A stretch of DNA of 64,000 bases from Henckelia pumila (GCF_033568475.1 NC_133120.1:95932151-95996150), one strand, 5' to 3'; shown: positions 11,232 to 22,429, counted from the stretch's first letter. Program-made: numbers and translations. Notes: a model not told the origin generated them from the letters alone.

Positions 11232-14200
11232 TTAAGGTTTTGTTATCTTTACCAAATCCAAGCACTTCTGAAATTTGGACAATGGTAAACATTTAGTCAT
11301 CATATCTGCAGGATTATCTTCAGAAGCTATCTTCTCAACTTTGATTAATCCTTTTGCTACTATCTCTCGAATAAAATGAAGCCGTAAGTCAATGTGCTTC
11401 GATCTTTCATGAAACATTGGATTTTTGATAAGGTGTAATGCACTTTGATTGTCACAATGTATCACAACTTCACCTTGATCAACTCCAATTTCATTTATGA
11501 AGCCATGTAACCAAATTCCTTCTTTTATTCCTTCTGTGGCAGCCATATATTCTGCCTCTGTGGTGGACAAGGCAACAACTTTCTGAAGACTGGCTCTCCA
11601 GCTTATAGCTCCACCATAGGCTGTAAATATGTAGCCTGAGATAGATTTTCTTGAATCAACACATCCTGCATAATCTGAGTCTACAAAACCTTCAATAACA
11701 TTCTTATTTCTGTCTGCTCCTCCATAGCACAGTCCTATCTCCTTTGAACCGTTTAAGTATCTCAAGATCCACTTGAGTACTTGCCAATGTTCCTTTCCTG
11801 GACTAGCCATGAATCTGCTGACAATGCTTATAGCATATGCTAAATCGGGTCTTGTACACACCATGCAGTACATCAAGCATCCAATAGCATTTGCATATGG
11901 CACTCTTTCCATATACTCCACCTCAGCAGTATCTTTAGGTGATTGAGTGTTAGACAGCTTAAAATGTTGTCCAATAGGAGTACTCACTGATTTTGAAGTA
12001 ATCATGTCAAACTTTTGAAGTAACTTAGCAACATAACCTTCTTGAGATAAGAACAGTCTCCTACTGTGTCTATCTCTAATAATGTTGATTCCAAGAATCT
12101 TGCTAGCACTTCCCATATCTTTCATTTCAAATTCTGTACTTAGCTTGGATTTGAGTAAGTTTATTTCCTTTCTATCTTTGCTTGCTATGAGCATATCATC
12201 AACATATAGCAAAAGATAAACTGGACACCCTGAAACTTCTCTCTTGAAATACACACAGGTGTCATAATTGGATCTTTTATATCCAATTTTCTCCATAAAA
12301 CTGTCAAATCTTAAGTACCATTGCCGAGGGGCCTGTTTTAAACCATAGATAGACTTCTTTAACAAGCACACCTGATTTGAGTTCCCCTGTTCAAAACCAT
12401 TAGGTTGATTCATGTAAATAGTCTCCTCCAAATCTCTATGCGAGAAGGCTGTTTTAACATCCAATTGATCAAGTTCCATATCCTCTTGAGCCACCATTGA
12501 GAGTATCAACCGAATGGATGTTTGCTTTACAACTGGAGAAAAAATCTCATTGTAATCAACCCCCTCTCTTTGTGTGAAGCCCTTAGCTACCAATCTTGCT
12601 TTGTATCTAATTCCTTCAAAACCAGGGATTCCGTCCTTCCTTTTAAAAATCCATTTACAGCCAACTACCTTCTGATTTTTAGGTTTATCAGTAAGAATCC
12701 AAGTTCTGTTTGCTTTCAAAGAGTTCATCTCTTCTTTCATTGCTTGGATCCATTTTGAACTCTCTCTGCTTTCCATGGCTTGTTCAAAATCTAATGGCTC
12801 CACCTCATCAAGATCACTAGCTGTCACAAAAGCATAGGCTAGTAAATCTTCAAAGCCTAATCTGACAGGAGCTTTAATAGTCCTCCTTGGTCTATCTCTT
12901 GTGAGTTGATATTCACTCTGATCTCTAGTGACATCATCTTGATCTCTTGGTGTAGTTTCTGGTGTTTCTTTTCTTTTCTCTTGACTGTAATAATCAGAGA
13001 AGCAATCTGAATTTAATTCCATTTGTAGCATTTTTTCTGAGGTTCCTGTTTTATTTCTGGATGCATCTCCTTTCTTATAAGGGAATTCTTCTTCATTAAA
13101 CACAACATCCCTGCTTATCATACACTTTTCATTTCCTGATTCAATGCACCACAGCCTGTAGCCTTTAACACCATCAGGATAACCTAAGAAGATGCACTTC
13201 TTAGCTCTTGGTTGAATCTTATCTTGTCTGATGTGTGCATAGGCCGTGCAACCAAAAATCCTTAGATTTGAATAATCAGGTGCATTTCCAGTCCACTTCT
13301 CTTGAGGAGTTTTGAAGTTTATTGCTGTTGAAGGACACCTATTTATAAGATAAGCTGCTGTTTTTGTGGCCTCTGCCCAGAAAATTGGTGGAAGTGATGC
13401 ATTTGACAACATGCATCTTACCCTTTCAAGAATGGTTCTATTCATTCTTTCAGCAAGACCATTTTGTTGGGGTGTCCCTGCTACTGTCAAGTGTCTTGAA
13501 ATACCTGCTTCTTTACAAAACTGATTGAAATTTTCTGAGCAGAACTCAAGACCATTATCAGTTCTGAGTTTCTTAACCTTTAGCCCTGTTTGAGTTTCAA
13601 CTGATGACTTCCATTCTTTGAAGGCCTGAAAAGCTTGATCTTTGGTCCTGAGAATTGTGATCCATACCTTTCTGGAGTAATCATCTATCATAGATATGAA
13701 ATATCTTGATCCTCCCCTAGATTGTACTCTTGAGGGCCCCCACAAATCTGAATGAATGTAGTCCAAAACAGCTTTACTTTTCATATTTGAGGGTTTGAAC
13801 TTTACTCTTGTAGACTTTCCAAGTACACATTCTTCACAGAAACCAAGCTTGCCAATAACATCATTGCATAACATTCCTTGTTTATTCAATTCCTGAAGAC
13901 CTCTCTCACTGACATGAGCAAGTCTTTGATGCCACAGCTGTACTTTATCACTAACAGCTGTTGTGGAATTTAATGAACCAACTACCGTTTTGCCTTGTAG
14001 TGTATAAAGGCCATGTTGTTTGGTTCCCTTCATTATGACCATGGACCCCTTCAGTACCTTCATAACTCCATTCTCAACTTTGACAATTAGACCATTTGCA
14101 TCTAACATTCCCACTGATATGAGGTTTCTTTTCAATTCTGGAATGTACCTTACTGAAGAAAGTACCCTCTCACAGCCATCATGAAGTTTAAGTTTGATGT

Positions 14201-15200
14201 TGCCAATCCCTACAATTTTGCAGGCTTTATTGTTTCCAAGCAACACTGATCCGCCTTCAACTTCTTTTAGATCAGAGAACCAGCTTCTGTGAGGGCTCAT
14301 ATGGAATGAACAGCCTGAATCCATGATCCAATTTTCATTGGATTCAGAAATAGCAGCTAAAAGAACATCTGATGATTCATAACCATCACTAGCCACCGAT
14401 GCATCTCCTGTCTCTATAGTATTAGTTTTTACTTGTTCTTTCTTGTTTAAGTCTGGACAATTTCTCTTGAAATGTCCTTCTTTATGACAGAAAAAGCATC
14501 TCAATTTTTCTTTGTACTTTGAACGAGATTTACTCCTATAGTTTCTTGATTCTCCTCGTGAATCACCTCTGAAATCTGTTCTTGAACTCCTGCCTCTGAT
14601 CATCAACCCTTCTCCACTACTTTCTTCCTTGAACACTTGCTTCCTCTGTAACTCCTTGGACATAAGTGAAGATTTCACTTCCTCCATTGTCAGAGTTTGT
14701 TTCCCATACAGCATGGTGTCAACAAAATGTTCATACGGTTTTGGTAGAGAGCTCAGTAGCAGAATGGCTTGATCTTCTTCTTCAATCTTGATCTCAATAT
14801 TCTTAAGATCCAGAATGATCTTATTAAAATCATCAACGTGTTTCCTCAAGTCTTTTCCATCCTTCATGTGAATCGAGTACAATGACTTCTTGAGGTATAA
14901 ACGGTTAGCCAATGATTTCTTGAGATACAAACCTTCAAGTTTGGTCCAGACTTCCATGGCCGATCCTTCTTCACCAACTTCACGTAAAACTTCATCACCC
15001 AAACACAACAGGATCGCACTTTGCGCCTTAGAATCAATGCTTGCCATTTTCTTCGAATTTGTACTGGCAGCTATGGCTTCCTTGTTTATCGCATCAGAAA
15101 TTCCTTGATGTACCAGTAGAGCCTTCATCTTGATTCGCCACAGGCTGAAATCATTCGTCCCTGTGAATTTTTCGATCTCAAATTTCGCCATTGAAGCCAT
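11232..15200 (-). CDS. Copia gag-pol polyprotein, intact
   Basis: Encodes a 1322-residue polyprotein that makes the capsid and replication enzymes of the element. Order of domains (rough positions): gag (1-230, starting MASMAKFEIEKFTG); a CCHC zinc knuckle CFFCHKEGHFKRNC (about 235); aspartic protease with IMDSGCSFHM (about 292); integrase with its HHCC region HQRLAH...CEEC (430-460) and catalytic DDYSR, LRTDNGLEF and GTPQQNGLAERMNRT; reverse transcriptase with KARLVAKGFTQREGVDYNE and LYVDDMLIAS (850-1100); and RNase H with VDSDYAGCVDSRKSISGY and the CDNQSA box. The integrase-before-RT order defines Ty1/copia. No stop or frameshift is present. One oddity is KTAFSHRDLEE where most copia RTs read KTAFLHGDLEE, a substitution in a conserved loop. 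Confidence 0.96.
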   Translation of the reverse strand: MASMAKFEIEKFTGTNDFSLWRIKMKALLVHQGISDAINKEAIAASTNSKKMASIDSKAQSAILLCLGDEVLREVGEEGSAMEVWTKLEGLYLKKSLANRLYLKKSLYSIHMKDGKDLRKHVDDFNKIILDLKNIEIKIEEEDQAILLLSSLPKPYEHFVDTMLYGKQTLTMEEVKSSLMSKELQRKQVFKEESSGEGLMIRGRSSRTDFRGDSRGESRNYRSKSRSKYKEKLRCFFCHKEGHFKRNCPDLNKKEQVKTNTIETGDASVASDGYESSDVLLAAISESNENWIMDSGCSFHMSPHRSWFSDLKEVEGGSVLLGNNKACKIVGIGNIKLKLHDGCERVLSSVRYIPELKRNLISVGMLDANGLIVKVENGVMKVLKGSMVIMKGTKQHGLYTLQGKTVVGSLNSTTAVSDKVQLWHQRLAHVSERGLQELNKQGMLCNDVIGKLGFCEECVLGKSTRVKFKPSNMKSKAVLDYIHSDLWGPSRVQSRGGSRYFISMIDDYSRKVWITILRTKDQAFQAFKEWKSSVETQTGLKVKKLRTDNGLEFCSENFNQFCKEAGISRHLTVAGTPQQNGLAERMNRTILERVRCMLSNASLPPIFWAEATKTAAYLINRCPSTAINFKTPQEKWTGNAPDYSNLRIFGCTAYAHIRQDKIQPRAKKCIFLGYPDGVKGYRLWCIESGNEKCMISRDVVFNEEEFPYKKGDASRNKTGTSEKMLQMELNSDCFSDYYSQEKRKETPETTPRDQDDVTRDQSEYQLTRDRPRRTIKAPVRLGFEDLLAYAFVTASDLDEVEPLDFEQAMESRESSKWIQAMKEEMNSLKANRTWILTDKPKNQKVVGCKWIFKRKDGIPGFEGIRYKARLVAKGFTQREGVDYNEIFSPVVKQTSIRLILSMVAQEDMELDQLDVKTAFSHRDLEETIYMNQPNGFEQGNSNQVCLLKKSIYGLKQAPRQWYLRFDSFMEKIGYKRSNYDTCVYFKREVSGCPVYLLLYVDDMLIASKDRKEINLLKSKLSTEFEMKDMGSASKILGINIIRDRHSRRLFLSQEGYVAKLLQKFDMITSKSVSTPIGQHFKLSNTQSPKDTAEVEYMERVPYANAIGCLMYCMVCTRPDLAYAISIVSRFMASPGKEHWQVLKWILRYLNGSKEIGLCYGGADRNKNVIEGFVDSDYAGCVDSRKSISGYIFTAYGGAISWRASLQKVVALSTTEAEYMAATEGIKEGIWLHGFINEIGVDQGEVVIHCDNQSALHLIKNPMFHERSKHIDLRLHFIREIVAKGLIKVEKIASEDNPADMMTKCLPLSKFQKCLDLVKITKP

Positions 15201-15218
15201 TCTTGAGATTCACCGAAA

Positions 15219-15230
15219 GCTTTGATACCA
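15219..15230 (-). other. Primer-binding site (initiator tRNA-Met type)
   Basis: On the minus strand the sequence TGGTATCAAAGC lies two bases inside the 5' LTR. It matches the usual plant copia site TGGTATCAGAGC with one mismatch, so priming by the 3' end of initiator tRNA-Met is expected. Confidence 0.85.
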
Positions 15231-15232
15231 CT

Positions 15233-15599
15233 TGTTGTGATTGTTCCTTTTGATCTTGAATTTAATTGACGATGATTAACACAATCACACGCAGCACATA
15301 TGCATGAAGAAGTAAAGAAGATTGACAAAGAAGATTTTACGTGGTTCGGTATCGAAATACCTACTCCATGGCAGCCAACACCCCAAGAGAATTTCTTTGA
15401 TTATGAGAGTAATTCTGAGTTACAAGTTGATCGAATACAATGACGTCAGAAGTTAATATACTAGCTCTGAATTCAGTTATGCTTTCAAGATTAGTTAGCA
15501 TAACTGAAACAGTTACAAAGTCCTAGCTAAACATAGTAGCTAAACTCAGTGCCTTTTTCCCTTGATCGAGCAACTACCAAACAGGACCAATTCTCATCA
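15233..15599 (-). repeat. 5' LTR of the first copia element
   Basis: 367 bp, nearly identical to 10797-11163. It is followed on the plus strand by TGATT, the right copy of the target-site duplication. Confidence 0.95.
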
Positions 15600-16901
15600 T
15601 GATTTATAGTGGTTTCAGTGGACTCTTATAGCAACTTGGACTAATATTTTATAAAGCGAGGAAAAATACAATGTAGTTTCTACATAAGCATATTGTTCAG
15701 TCACGCTTGTGGCTTGCGAGGGCCTGGGCCCCGGCACGGCAATAAATAACTTTGACACTCAGGTGTACAATAACTTGACTAAAAAAAGTGATGATAGTAA
15801 TACTTTTATGACGCTAAAGAATTTATTGAATGGTAAAATACATAGTATTCAAATGTTGAACACACATAAATCAATTAGCTTATTTTGACAACTCTATCAA
15901 TCACGTGATTGATAGTGCTTAGTGTGATAAAACATTATATTGAACCCCTCTTTGGCATTAAAGCTATAGATATCAATACTCATCAAACTTCGGAAAGGAT
16001 CAACATCCAAAAAATAATATCGATTCTTTTCATTAAATATCCGTTATAGTTTGGATGTTAGATAATAAAATCTAACGAAAGTAGCACTGGCAGGATGGAA
16101 ATGCTCCCCGAAAAGCATCTACCTAAGAATGTAATTGATCCATAGGTCCCATATGAGGTTGAAATTATGGTTAGTTTATCATCTAAAATTATAATTTTTT
16201 TTTCTTTCTGAAAATGTATGAGATAAAGATGGTATTGAGATCATGAACATGCTAAGACTACTAACGACACAAAAAATGAAGAACAATTGGACGTAACGGT
16301 AAAAAAATGAAGGACAATTGGACATCTAAAGTATGAATCCCTCGATTTCACCAAATCATTCCTTCATTATCTAGAGAGGAGCACTTGGTAAACTTATTGG
16401 TTTAGATTGATTTCACCAATATAGTTCACCATTTTTTTTTTGGAATTGCACATTGAGTAGGAATCTTTGGTGGAGGTTCACAATTGGCTTGACATCAACT
16501 TCACTGTGTCGACTTTGAGCATATTTTGAAATGGTTCAAGAAGGTTTATCAAGGCTCCTCCCGGATCATGAAAGTTTGTTTCTCACTATGTCTTGTAAAA
16601 TTTAATGGTACTATACCTTGTGTTCTCAAAAATCTTTAGGACAACACAAACTTATGTTCTTTGATGATTATACTATATGTTTCCATTAGACATTCGTTTT
16701 TGAAGTATTGAGCCAAGAATTTGATTGCTTCTAATTTGTTGAGCTGGACTCATGCCTAGAGATGTCCAGAGTATTTGTATTTTTTTGCCTTTAAACTTGA
16801 ATAAATTCTCATTTCATTCGATAAAGTGAATCGCGGTATCTTCGCAACACCATCCTCATTATTCATGTCTTGGCACATTATAAGATTTCATAAGATCCTT
16901 T

Positions 16902-17189
16902 AGGTTGTGTTTGGATTCAATAATTATTGATGGATTCCAAATGTATTTCTGTTGTTTAAAAAAGTAATAAACTAAATTCAAACTCTTACGTGTTTATATA
17001 GTATTCCATATTCATTAGGATGGATTTCAAATCCACTCAATACTGGTGTCATGTGAAACCCATTATACTTTGTATTACTAATGTGTAAAGCAAGGAGTGG
17101 ATTTAAGATTTGATCTATCGTTTCATTATAAACAAGTAAACTATAATCGAAATCTATGGATTCCAAATTCATCAATTCAAACACAACCT
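16902..17189. mobile_element. MITE-like element with AGGTTGTGTTTG terminal inverted repeats
   Basis: The left end AGGTTGTGTTTGGATTC and the reverse complement of the right end AGGTTGTGTTTGAATTG match at 15 of 17 bases. The 288 bp AT-rich interior has no coding capacity and includes further imperfect inverted repeats (GGATTCCAAA near both ends). This fits a small non-autonomous DNA transposon. The superfamily is uncertain because no clear target duplication is visible. Confidence 0.65.
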
Positions 17190-17979
17190 TAGTGTTGAAT
17201 TATTGGTAATGCATGACCAAACAATAGCCAAATGTTTTCATAATCCCTCTCATGTATATCCTATTTGCTTTTTCGGTCATCTACGAAGTGATACTATTTA
17301 TTTTTCTCACGCCCCGAGCCAGTTTGTCATTCAAGACTCCATAAATTCATTTATAATCATCAATTAAGTTTAATTGAGTATCATTTATATTACAAATTAA
17401 AAGATAACAATTAGCGAGAATTGTCCATTTAAATACCTTTTGCATTCAAGTTACTATTTTTAGCTTAGTGTTGATGTAGAAGTGCAATTAGTTCGAACAA
17501 TAAACTAGATCTACCCTCCATCCATGGTCAACTAATTACTTTAGTTTGTCATCAAGACAAAAACGATTCCAACTAGACATTTTTATGATATTTTAAATGC
17601 ACCTTTGTGCATAAAAATATAATATCATAACATCAGTTCTCCCATTATTGTACCCCAAGACAACTCTTATAATCAAATTAACACTCAACTACCTTCGCGA
17701 CATTTATTGGTCATAAAATCAATTGCATGATGAATTAATTCCATAAACTCCCTTCAAAACTATAGTAATCGTATTGAAATCTATAAATCTATATTTATCT
17801 ATAATCTACGTCTATAAATAAATCATTAAATACCTCAATTTTCGTTCTTGCTAAAATGATTCAACTCATATGGTAATACAATAGAGTAATAATATCGAGG
17901 ATCATCAATTATTCTTATTGTCTTGTGTAGCTAACAATATGACACAACGATCTAAACATGGTGTTTTGGTGGTTGTCAT

Positions 17980-18205
17980 TGACAGGATTTGAGTTGTATT
18001 ACTACCATCAACTATACGTTTTTCGTCTAATGATATGCGCTCGATCTTACAAAAGATATGAGGGTCAATTTTGCAAACGTTGTCTTTTGGTTGTTGTGCC
18101 ATTTCTAGGATTTGAGTAGTATTGCTACCACCAGATATACAATCTTTGTATAACGATACACACTCGACCTTACGAGTGATATCATAGTCAATTTCACATC
18201 ACCAA
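17980..18205 (-). repeat. Diverged tandem duplication of about 130 bp with coding-like character
   Basis: The blocks starting near 17980 and 18107 are related. On the minus strand both read as open protein-like segments ending GSNTTQIL. Synonymous-looking differences suggest the unit was once coding. I do not recognise the protein, and it is probably a relic of a gene or mobile element. Confidence 0.4.
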
Positions 18206-18369
18206 TTTTCATTGGTGTAATCAATGTATGGGATTGTTAGAGAGCAATAATTGTCCATATAGATCTCTGCGGACGCTTATATGGAATATCGATACAAACG
18301 TGGTGCATGGATTGTTTTTTGATTCAATACATTTGAGCTCTACAATTCACCACCAGGTATAATCACTGG

Positions 18370-18442
18370 CTCATTGGTATAGCGGCAGGGTTTTGATCCT
18401 ATGAATTGGTATAACGGCAGGGCATTGATCCTACGAATAGCA
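18370..18442 (+). repeat. Tandem duplication of a tRNA-A-box-like unit
   Basis: Two units of about 36-37 bp share TTGGTATARCGGCAGGG and TTGATCCTAYGAAT. The first is preceded by GGCTCA, so the block looks like the D-arm region of a tRNA. There is no acceptor or T arm, so it is not a tRNA gene. Confidence 0.45.
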
Positions 18443-19686
18443 TTTTATTTCGATATACAAACTTGTAAGGTATACGTGGACAAAATTATTTGTATCTTTG
18501 TTATATTCATTTCAGTTTTGCGCAAATACACATTGACTCACTTTTGTCATTTGAATGATAGCTTGTTGGATATGCTTTGAGGAGTTCCCATCACTTTACA
18601 AGCCTTCTAACACCCTCACACATGTTAGGGTAATCGCCATGCTATTTTTTTTTTAGGGATCTTGGTATATAAACAAGCTAAGAAACATGCGGCACAAGGA
18701 ATAGACTTGCCCAATTTGACCTATGTTCCATTCCTGTGCTTTTGCGCCTCCCCACGCCTTTCTCATTGTAGTTCTAGTTTTGATTTCGGATATCAGGCTT
18801 AAAACTTCTTAGCCATTTGCCAAATCTTCTGGATCTACTCGCAAGGGTATGTCCAACCTCCATTTGAGAGTATATTATCCCAAGAATATACCTCCATACC
18901 CAAACTATATTATATGTTGAGATGATGAAGTTCAAGAACAAATTTCAAGAACCTTCGATCATTCACGTTTTCCCTTATTTGTCATAATTGACTGCGTTAG
19001 CCCTAGCGCAGCTGGCACAACTTTTGAAAGCTAAATCCAAGTTCCACTTACTTTAGTTATAAGATAAGATAAGATTACCAAAGTTGAATGTCCACAACTT
19101 GTTTAACGCAAATCAAATATATGAAATCCACACAATCAGCTAAAAAAAGAGGAATTAAAAGTCATCGTCTTCCTCATATGTCCATTTATCCTTTTCCAAA
19201 TCACTATAATATGATTGACACAAAACTTCTTCAAATAATGACCACAACTTTTTCTGTGTCAAAAGGCGAGCGTGTTCCTTTGCACCATGCTTGAGGAAAT
19301 ATTAACCACTTGTATTGCTTCATGATTCAGATAAGCTCTTGGAATCAGGAGCTAGAGCAGAAGTCGCAGAGTTGGAACTTGTTGAAGAGCCTAATTCGAG
19401 GCAGCAGCATGAGTTTTTGTCACTTTGAATCCAAAAAATTCTAAACCATGATTGAAGAGTTCTCTATGTATTGTCCTAGAGCAATCATACTCTGGTGATC
19501 CATAAGAGAATATGAGCTTAAAAAAATTCACTTGTGTATAAGAAATGTCTCTAGCAAGAGATGTTTGTAACAAATCTTGCTTCGAGAAAATTATCGAGAA
19601 TCACAATGCTATTAGGATCCAAGCATTGTAGACTGGTTCCTGAAAATGAATCACATTTACAGGAAATTCAACAGGCAGAGACCTAC

Positions 19687-22228
19687 CTCAATATCAAGGT
19701 TGGTGGACCTGCTGGAATTATTAAACCAAAACAGGTCCCCCAACATGTTTTTGAAATTACAGTATGAAAGACATAAAACTGGACTCTTAGAGTGCAAGAG
19801 GTTACTTGCATATACGGTGTTTGGCATCTCAAACATGACCTTGAGTCAGAGTTCAAATGAATGCCAGCACTCAGATTTTCATAGCTTCTTAAACCATTTT
19901 GACAAAAAACATGAGAGATGCAAACCTTTTACTCTCAGAGGCCTCAGATTCTCTATTGTGTGTTGGTGCTTCAAGAATCCAACAAGAGGTGTAAGAGAGG
20001 AAAGTGGAAACAACAAAAATTGTGCAAGAATTTGAGCAATAATTAGACACATAACTATACTGCTCATTACCCAATATAAAAGTGGAAAAAGACCAGGATG
20101 GAAACAAACCGGTATCATCAGGTTCACTTTTAGCTTGTTTTAGTTTCAATGCTTCATGAGGCACTGCCTTTACAGCTGAGGAGCTCCCCAAATACGTACG
20201 AGACCCGCCATTCTGCAAAACATGTAGAATGATAATGTAAAATCCTCACCTTTTGTTCATTTGATCCTACATGACCAATTTTTGAAATTACTTACTATGA
20301 AAACAGGGCGCTGAGGCTTCTGCTGAACCCCCTTCTGGAGATAGCTGCAATCAGGATTGCAAAGTAAATAAACATATTGTATCTTGTCGGATATCACGTC
20401 AAAGGTTACCTACTAGAATAATTTAGAACAAGTCATTGAATGACAAATGACTAAAAAAAAGCATACAAGTTTTTTTAACATAATTTCCATGTATCATAAT
20501 AGAGCACAGTCTAATCATTTAAGAGAAAGAACACGACTTGCCCACATAGGTTACTTAATTAACTTAGACAAACATAATAAAAAAACATTAAAATGATAAG
20601 TGAATTTGAAATCTGGGGGCAAAAAATAAACTCAATAAAAGTTACCGGGAGTTCATTGAAAACGGAGGCAAGCTAGCTAATTGATCAACATTTAGAAGCC
20701 GGGCGTTAAAATTCAAGTCCCTAGCTGAAAGTGCGAGACGCTCTTGCTCCGACATATTTTCAGATATCCAACTTGTTAACGGTTGCCCTTGGCCTATGGT
20801 GGTGTCCAACATTGGAGGCAGTCCTAGACCATTCGAGTTCACCCTAGCAGAGAGTGTGAGACGCTCTCGCTCCGACATATTTTCGGATATCCAATTTGTT
20901 GCCGGTTGCCCTTGGCCTATGGTGGCGGTGTCCAACACTGGAGGCAGTCCTAGACCATTCGAGTTCAGTTCTGGCCTTGATATCATTGTTGGAAGAGCAC
21001 TTTGCATCATACTCCCCGTATCTGGCCTTGGTATCATTGTTGAATAGACGTTTGGCAAAAAATCAGGAAGTCTTGGCGTTGGCGGTGGGGGACAGACGCT
21101 TGATGGCATACAATTCATATTTGGCCTTTGGAACACCGAGCTAACGTTCTGAATAAGATGATATTTATAAGGGAATGGTGCCTAATTTCTGATATAAAAG
21201 ACACTGATATAACAACATCTGAACAAAGCTCGTGAGACAAGACCTTGTCTGCGGAGTCTTTCGTTGCCTCGGATTGGTTCGGAATTTTAGCAGAGTACAC
21301 ATCCCAAAATAAGGACCACCATTCAGTAAGAAATCCATCAGGAGGATTGACGGCTGAAAAACAAATGTTAATCAATATACTTTAAAAATTAATAAAGATG
21401 ACTTTCAGGTGATTTGGCTACGCACACATTTAATGTTCCCGGTGTGTATAAAGCAAACCACTCCAATGAACATAAAGAAAATACAAACCAGTTATTCTTC
21501 GGTCAGCAATATATTACCAGATATTAGATGCAAAATAATCAGAAATTATACCGTGCATTGCCTTAAAATGACTCCATTCCCAATATTAGAGTCATGAACT
21601 TAATCTTTGAAGAACATAACAACCCGCATCAGAACAATCGATATATTCCAATAATCAGTATTCATTAAATTTTAATTAAAAATGGTTTAAAAAAAAAGCT
21701 TTACATAAAAATAGCCTCTTAATTGAATGTGTCCATGGCATTTCATTTTTTGGGCAATAAGATAAAATTTTCACCCGCACATAAATAAATATTACTTCAG
21801 AAGAAAATCAAGTAAAACAAAAACAAATCTGCATAAAGCTCACTTCTTGCATTAACAGGTATATAAATTATGAGATTAAAAAAAAAATCAAAGAATAATT
21901 AAAAAGTTGGCCTACACTACAGATCGATCTATATACCAGGAGGCTCGGGAGAAATATCAGCCTCTTTGGCGAAAGTCTCAGCAGCAGTGTGCAAGTTCTT
22001 TCTGATCATGTAATCATGAATGTATTTGTCGAGCCTGCAAAAACCCAAACCCAAAAAATCGAAACAAACGCAAACACGCACAAAACCCAAAAGTCATTTA
22101 ACACGAAGAAAGCAGAAAATTCAAGTAAAAGAAAAAACAAAAACTTGTTTTCGAAGAAAAAGACGCAAGAAAACATCGAAAAAACGTGTGCAAAAAACTC
22201 ACATCTTCTGAGCATCCCAGTCGTCCAT
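19687..22228 (-). CDS. LEUNIG-like co-repressor gene, 5' exons (LisH/LUFS domain)
   Basis: Eight exons can be traced on the minus strand: 22202(approx.)-22228, 21937-22034, 21244-21353, 20646-21148, 20296-20344, 20110-20212, 19926-19968 and 19687-19708 (or 19711). All have GT donors and AG acceptors and join in frame. The protein begins MDDWDAQKMLDKYIHDYMIR. This is a LisH motif followed by the LUFS signature (FLTEWWSLFWDVYSAK) of LEUNIG and LEUNIG_HOMOLOG, nuclear co-repressors that bind SEUSS-type adaptors through this domain. Exon 4 has a P-rich start and an internal 41-residue duplication. LEUNIG proteins normally end in seven WD40 repeats. I can find none here. After exon 8 the continuations I tried hit stops, although an open GSSTSSNSATSA segment at about 19325-19395 resembles the low-complexity linker. 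It may be a truncated paralogue or a decaying gene. Confidence 0.72.
20719..20968 (-). repeat. Internal tandem duplication in exon 4 of the LEUNIG-like gene
   Basis: Two copies of about 124-126 bp encode related 41-residue units, each containing NSNGLGLPP, IGQGQP and WISENMSE.ERL. Both copies keep the reading frame, so the duplication was tolerated at protein level. Confidence 0.85.
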
Positions 22229-22293
22229 GATGATGAACAATGGCTGGAAATGTCGAGTGGGAGAAGAAAGAAGAAGGCTTGGGATTTCAGAGA

Positions 22294-22301
22294 GATTTAT
22301 A
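22294..22301 (-). promoter_or_regulatory. TATA box of the LEUNIG-like gene
   Basis: The minus strand reads CTATAAAT about 66 bp upstream of the ATG, a good position for a core promoter with a leader of about 35 bases. Confidence 0.5.
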
Positions 22302-22429
22302 GAGCGACAGCGAGTGAATAGTGGGTGGTGATGGCTGAGATTTGGCGGTGCTTTATGCGAGTGAAGTCAGCGCCAAAGCCATGCAAAAGAAACCGAAGAG
22401 TAAAGGGGGCCACCCATTTAATGAAGAAG

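Larger units (their letters stand above)
10797..15599 (-). mobile_element. Complete Ty1/copia LTR retrotransposon, minus orientation
   Basis: The full element is 4803 bp with 367 bp LTRs at 10797-11163 and 15233-15599. It is flanked by the 5 bp target duplication TGATT (10792-10796 and 15600-15604). LTR ends on the plus strand are TGTTGTG...CTCATCA. A primer-binding site and polypurine tract are at the expected places and one uninterrupted gag-pol frame lies between. I count two differences between the LTRs, which makes the insertion recent. It lies between two clusters of LEUNIG-like exons and has the same orientation as them. Confidence 0.97.
15605..19300. other. AT-rich region without a supported gene
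   Basis: I see no conserved protein in this stretch. It may be intron if the LEUNIG-like exons on both sides belong to one gene. It holds a MITE-like element (16902-17189), a diverged coding-like tandem duplication (about 17980-18200) and a small tRNA-A-box-like duplication (about 18370-18442). Confidence 0.5.

Noticed and set aside
18370..18442. Possible tRNA gene
   Set aside because: Only the A-box-like part is present, duplicated, with no B box or acceptor stem.
19391..19573. 60-codon minus-strand frame as a LEUNIG-like exon
   Set aside because: It shares no motif with LEUNIG proteins and cannot be joined in phase to exon 8.
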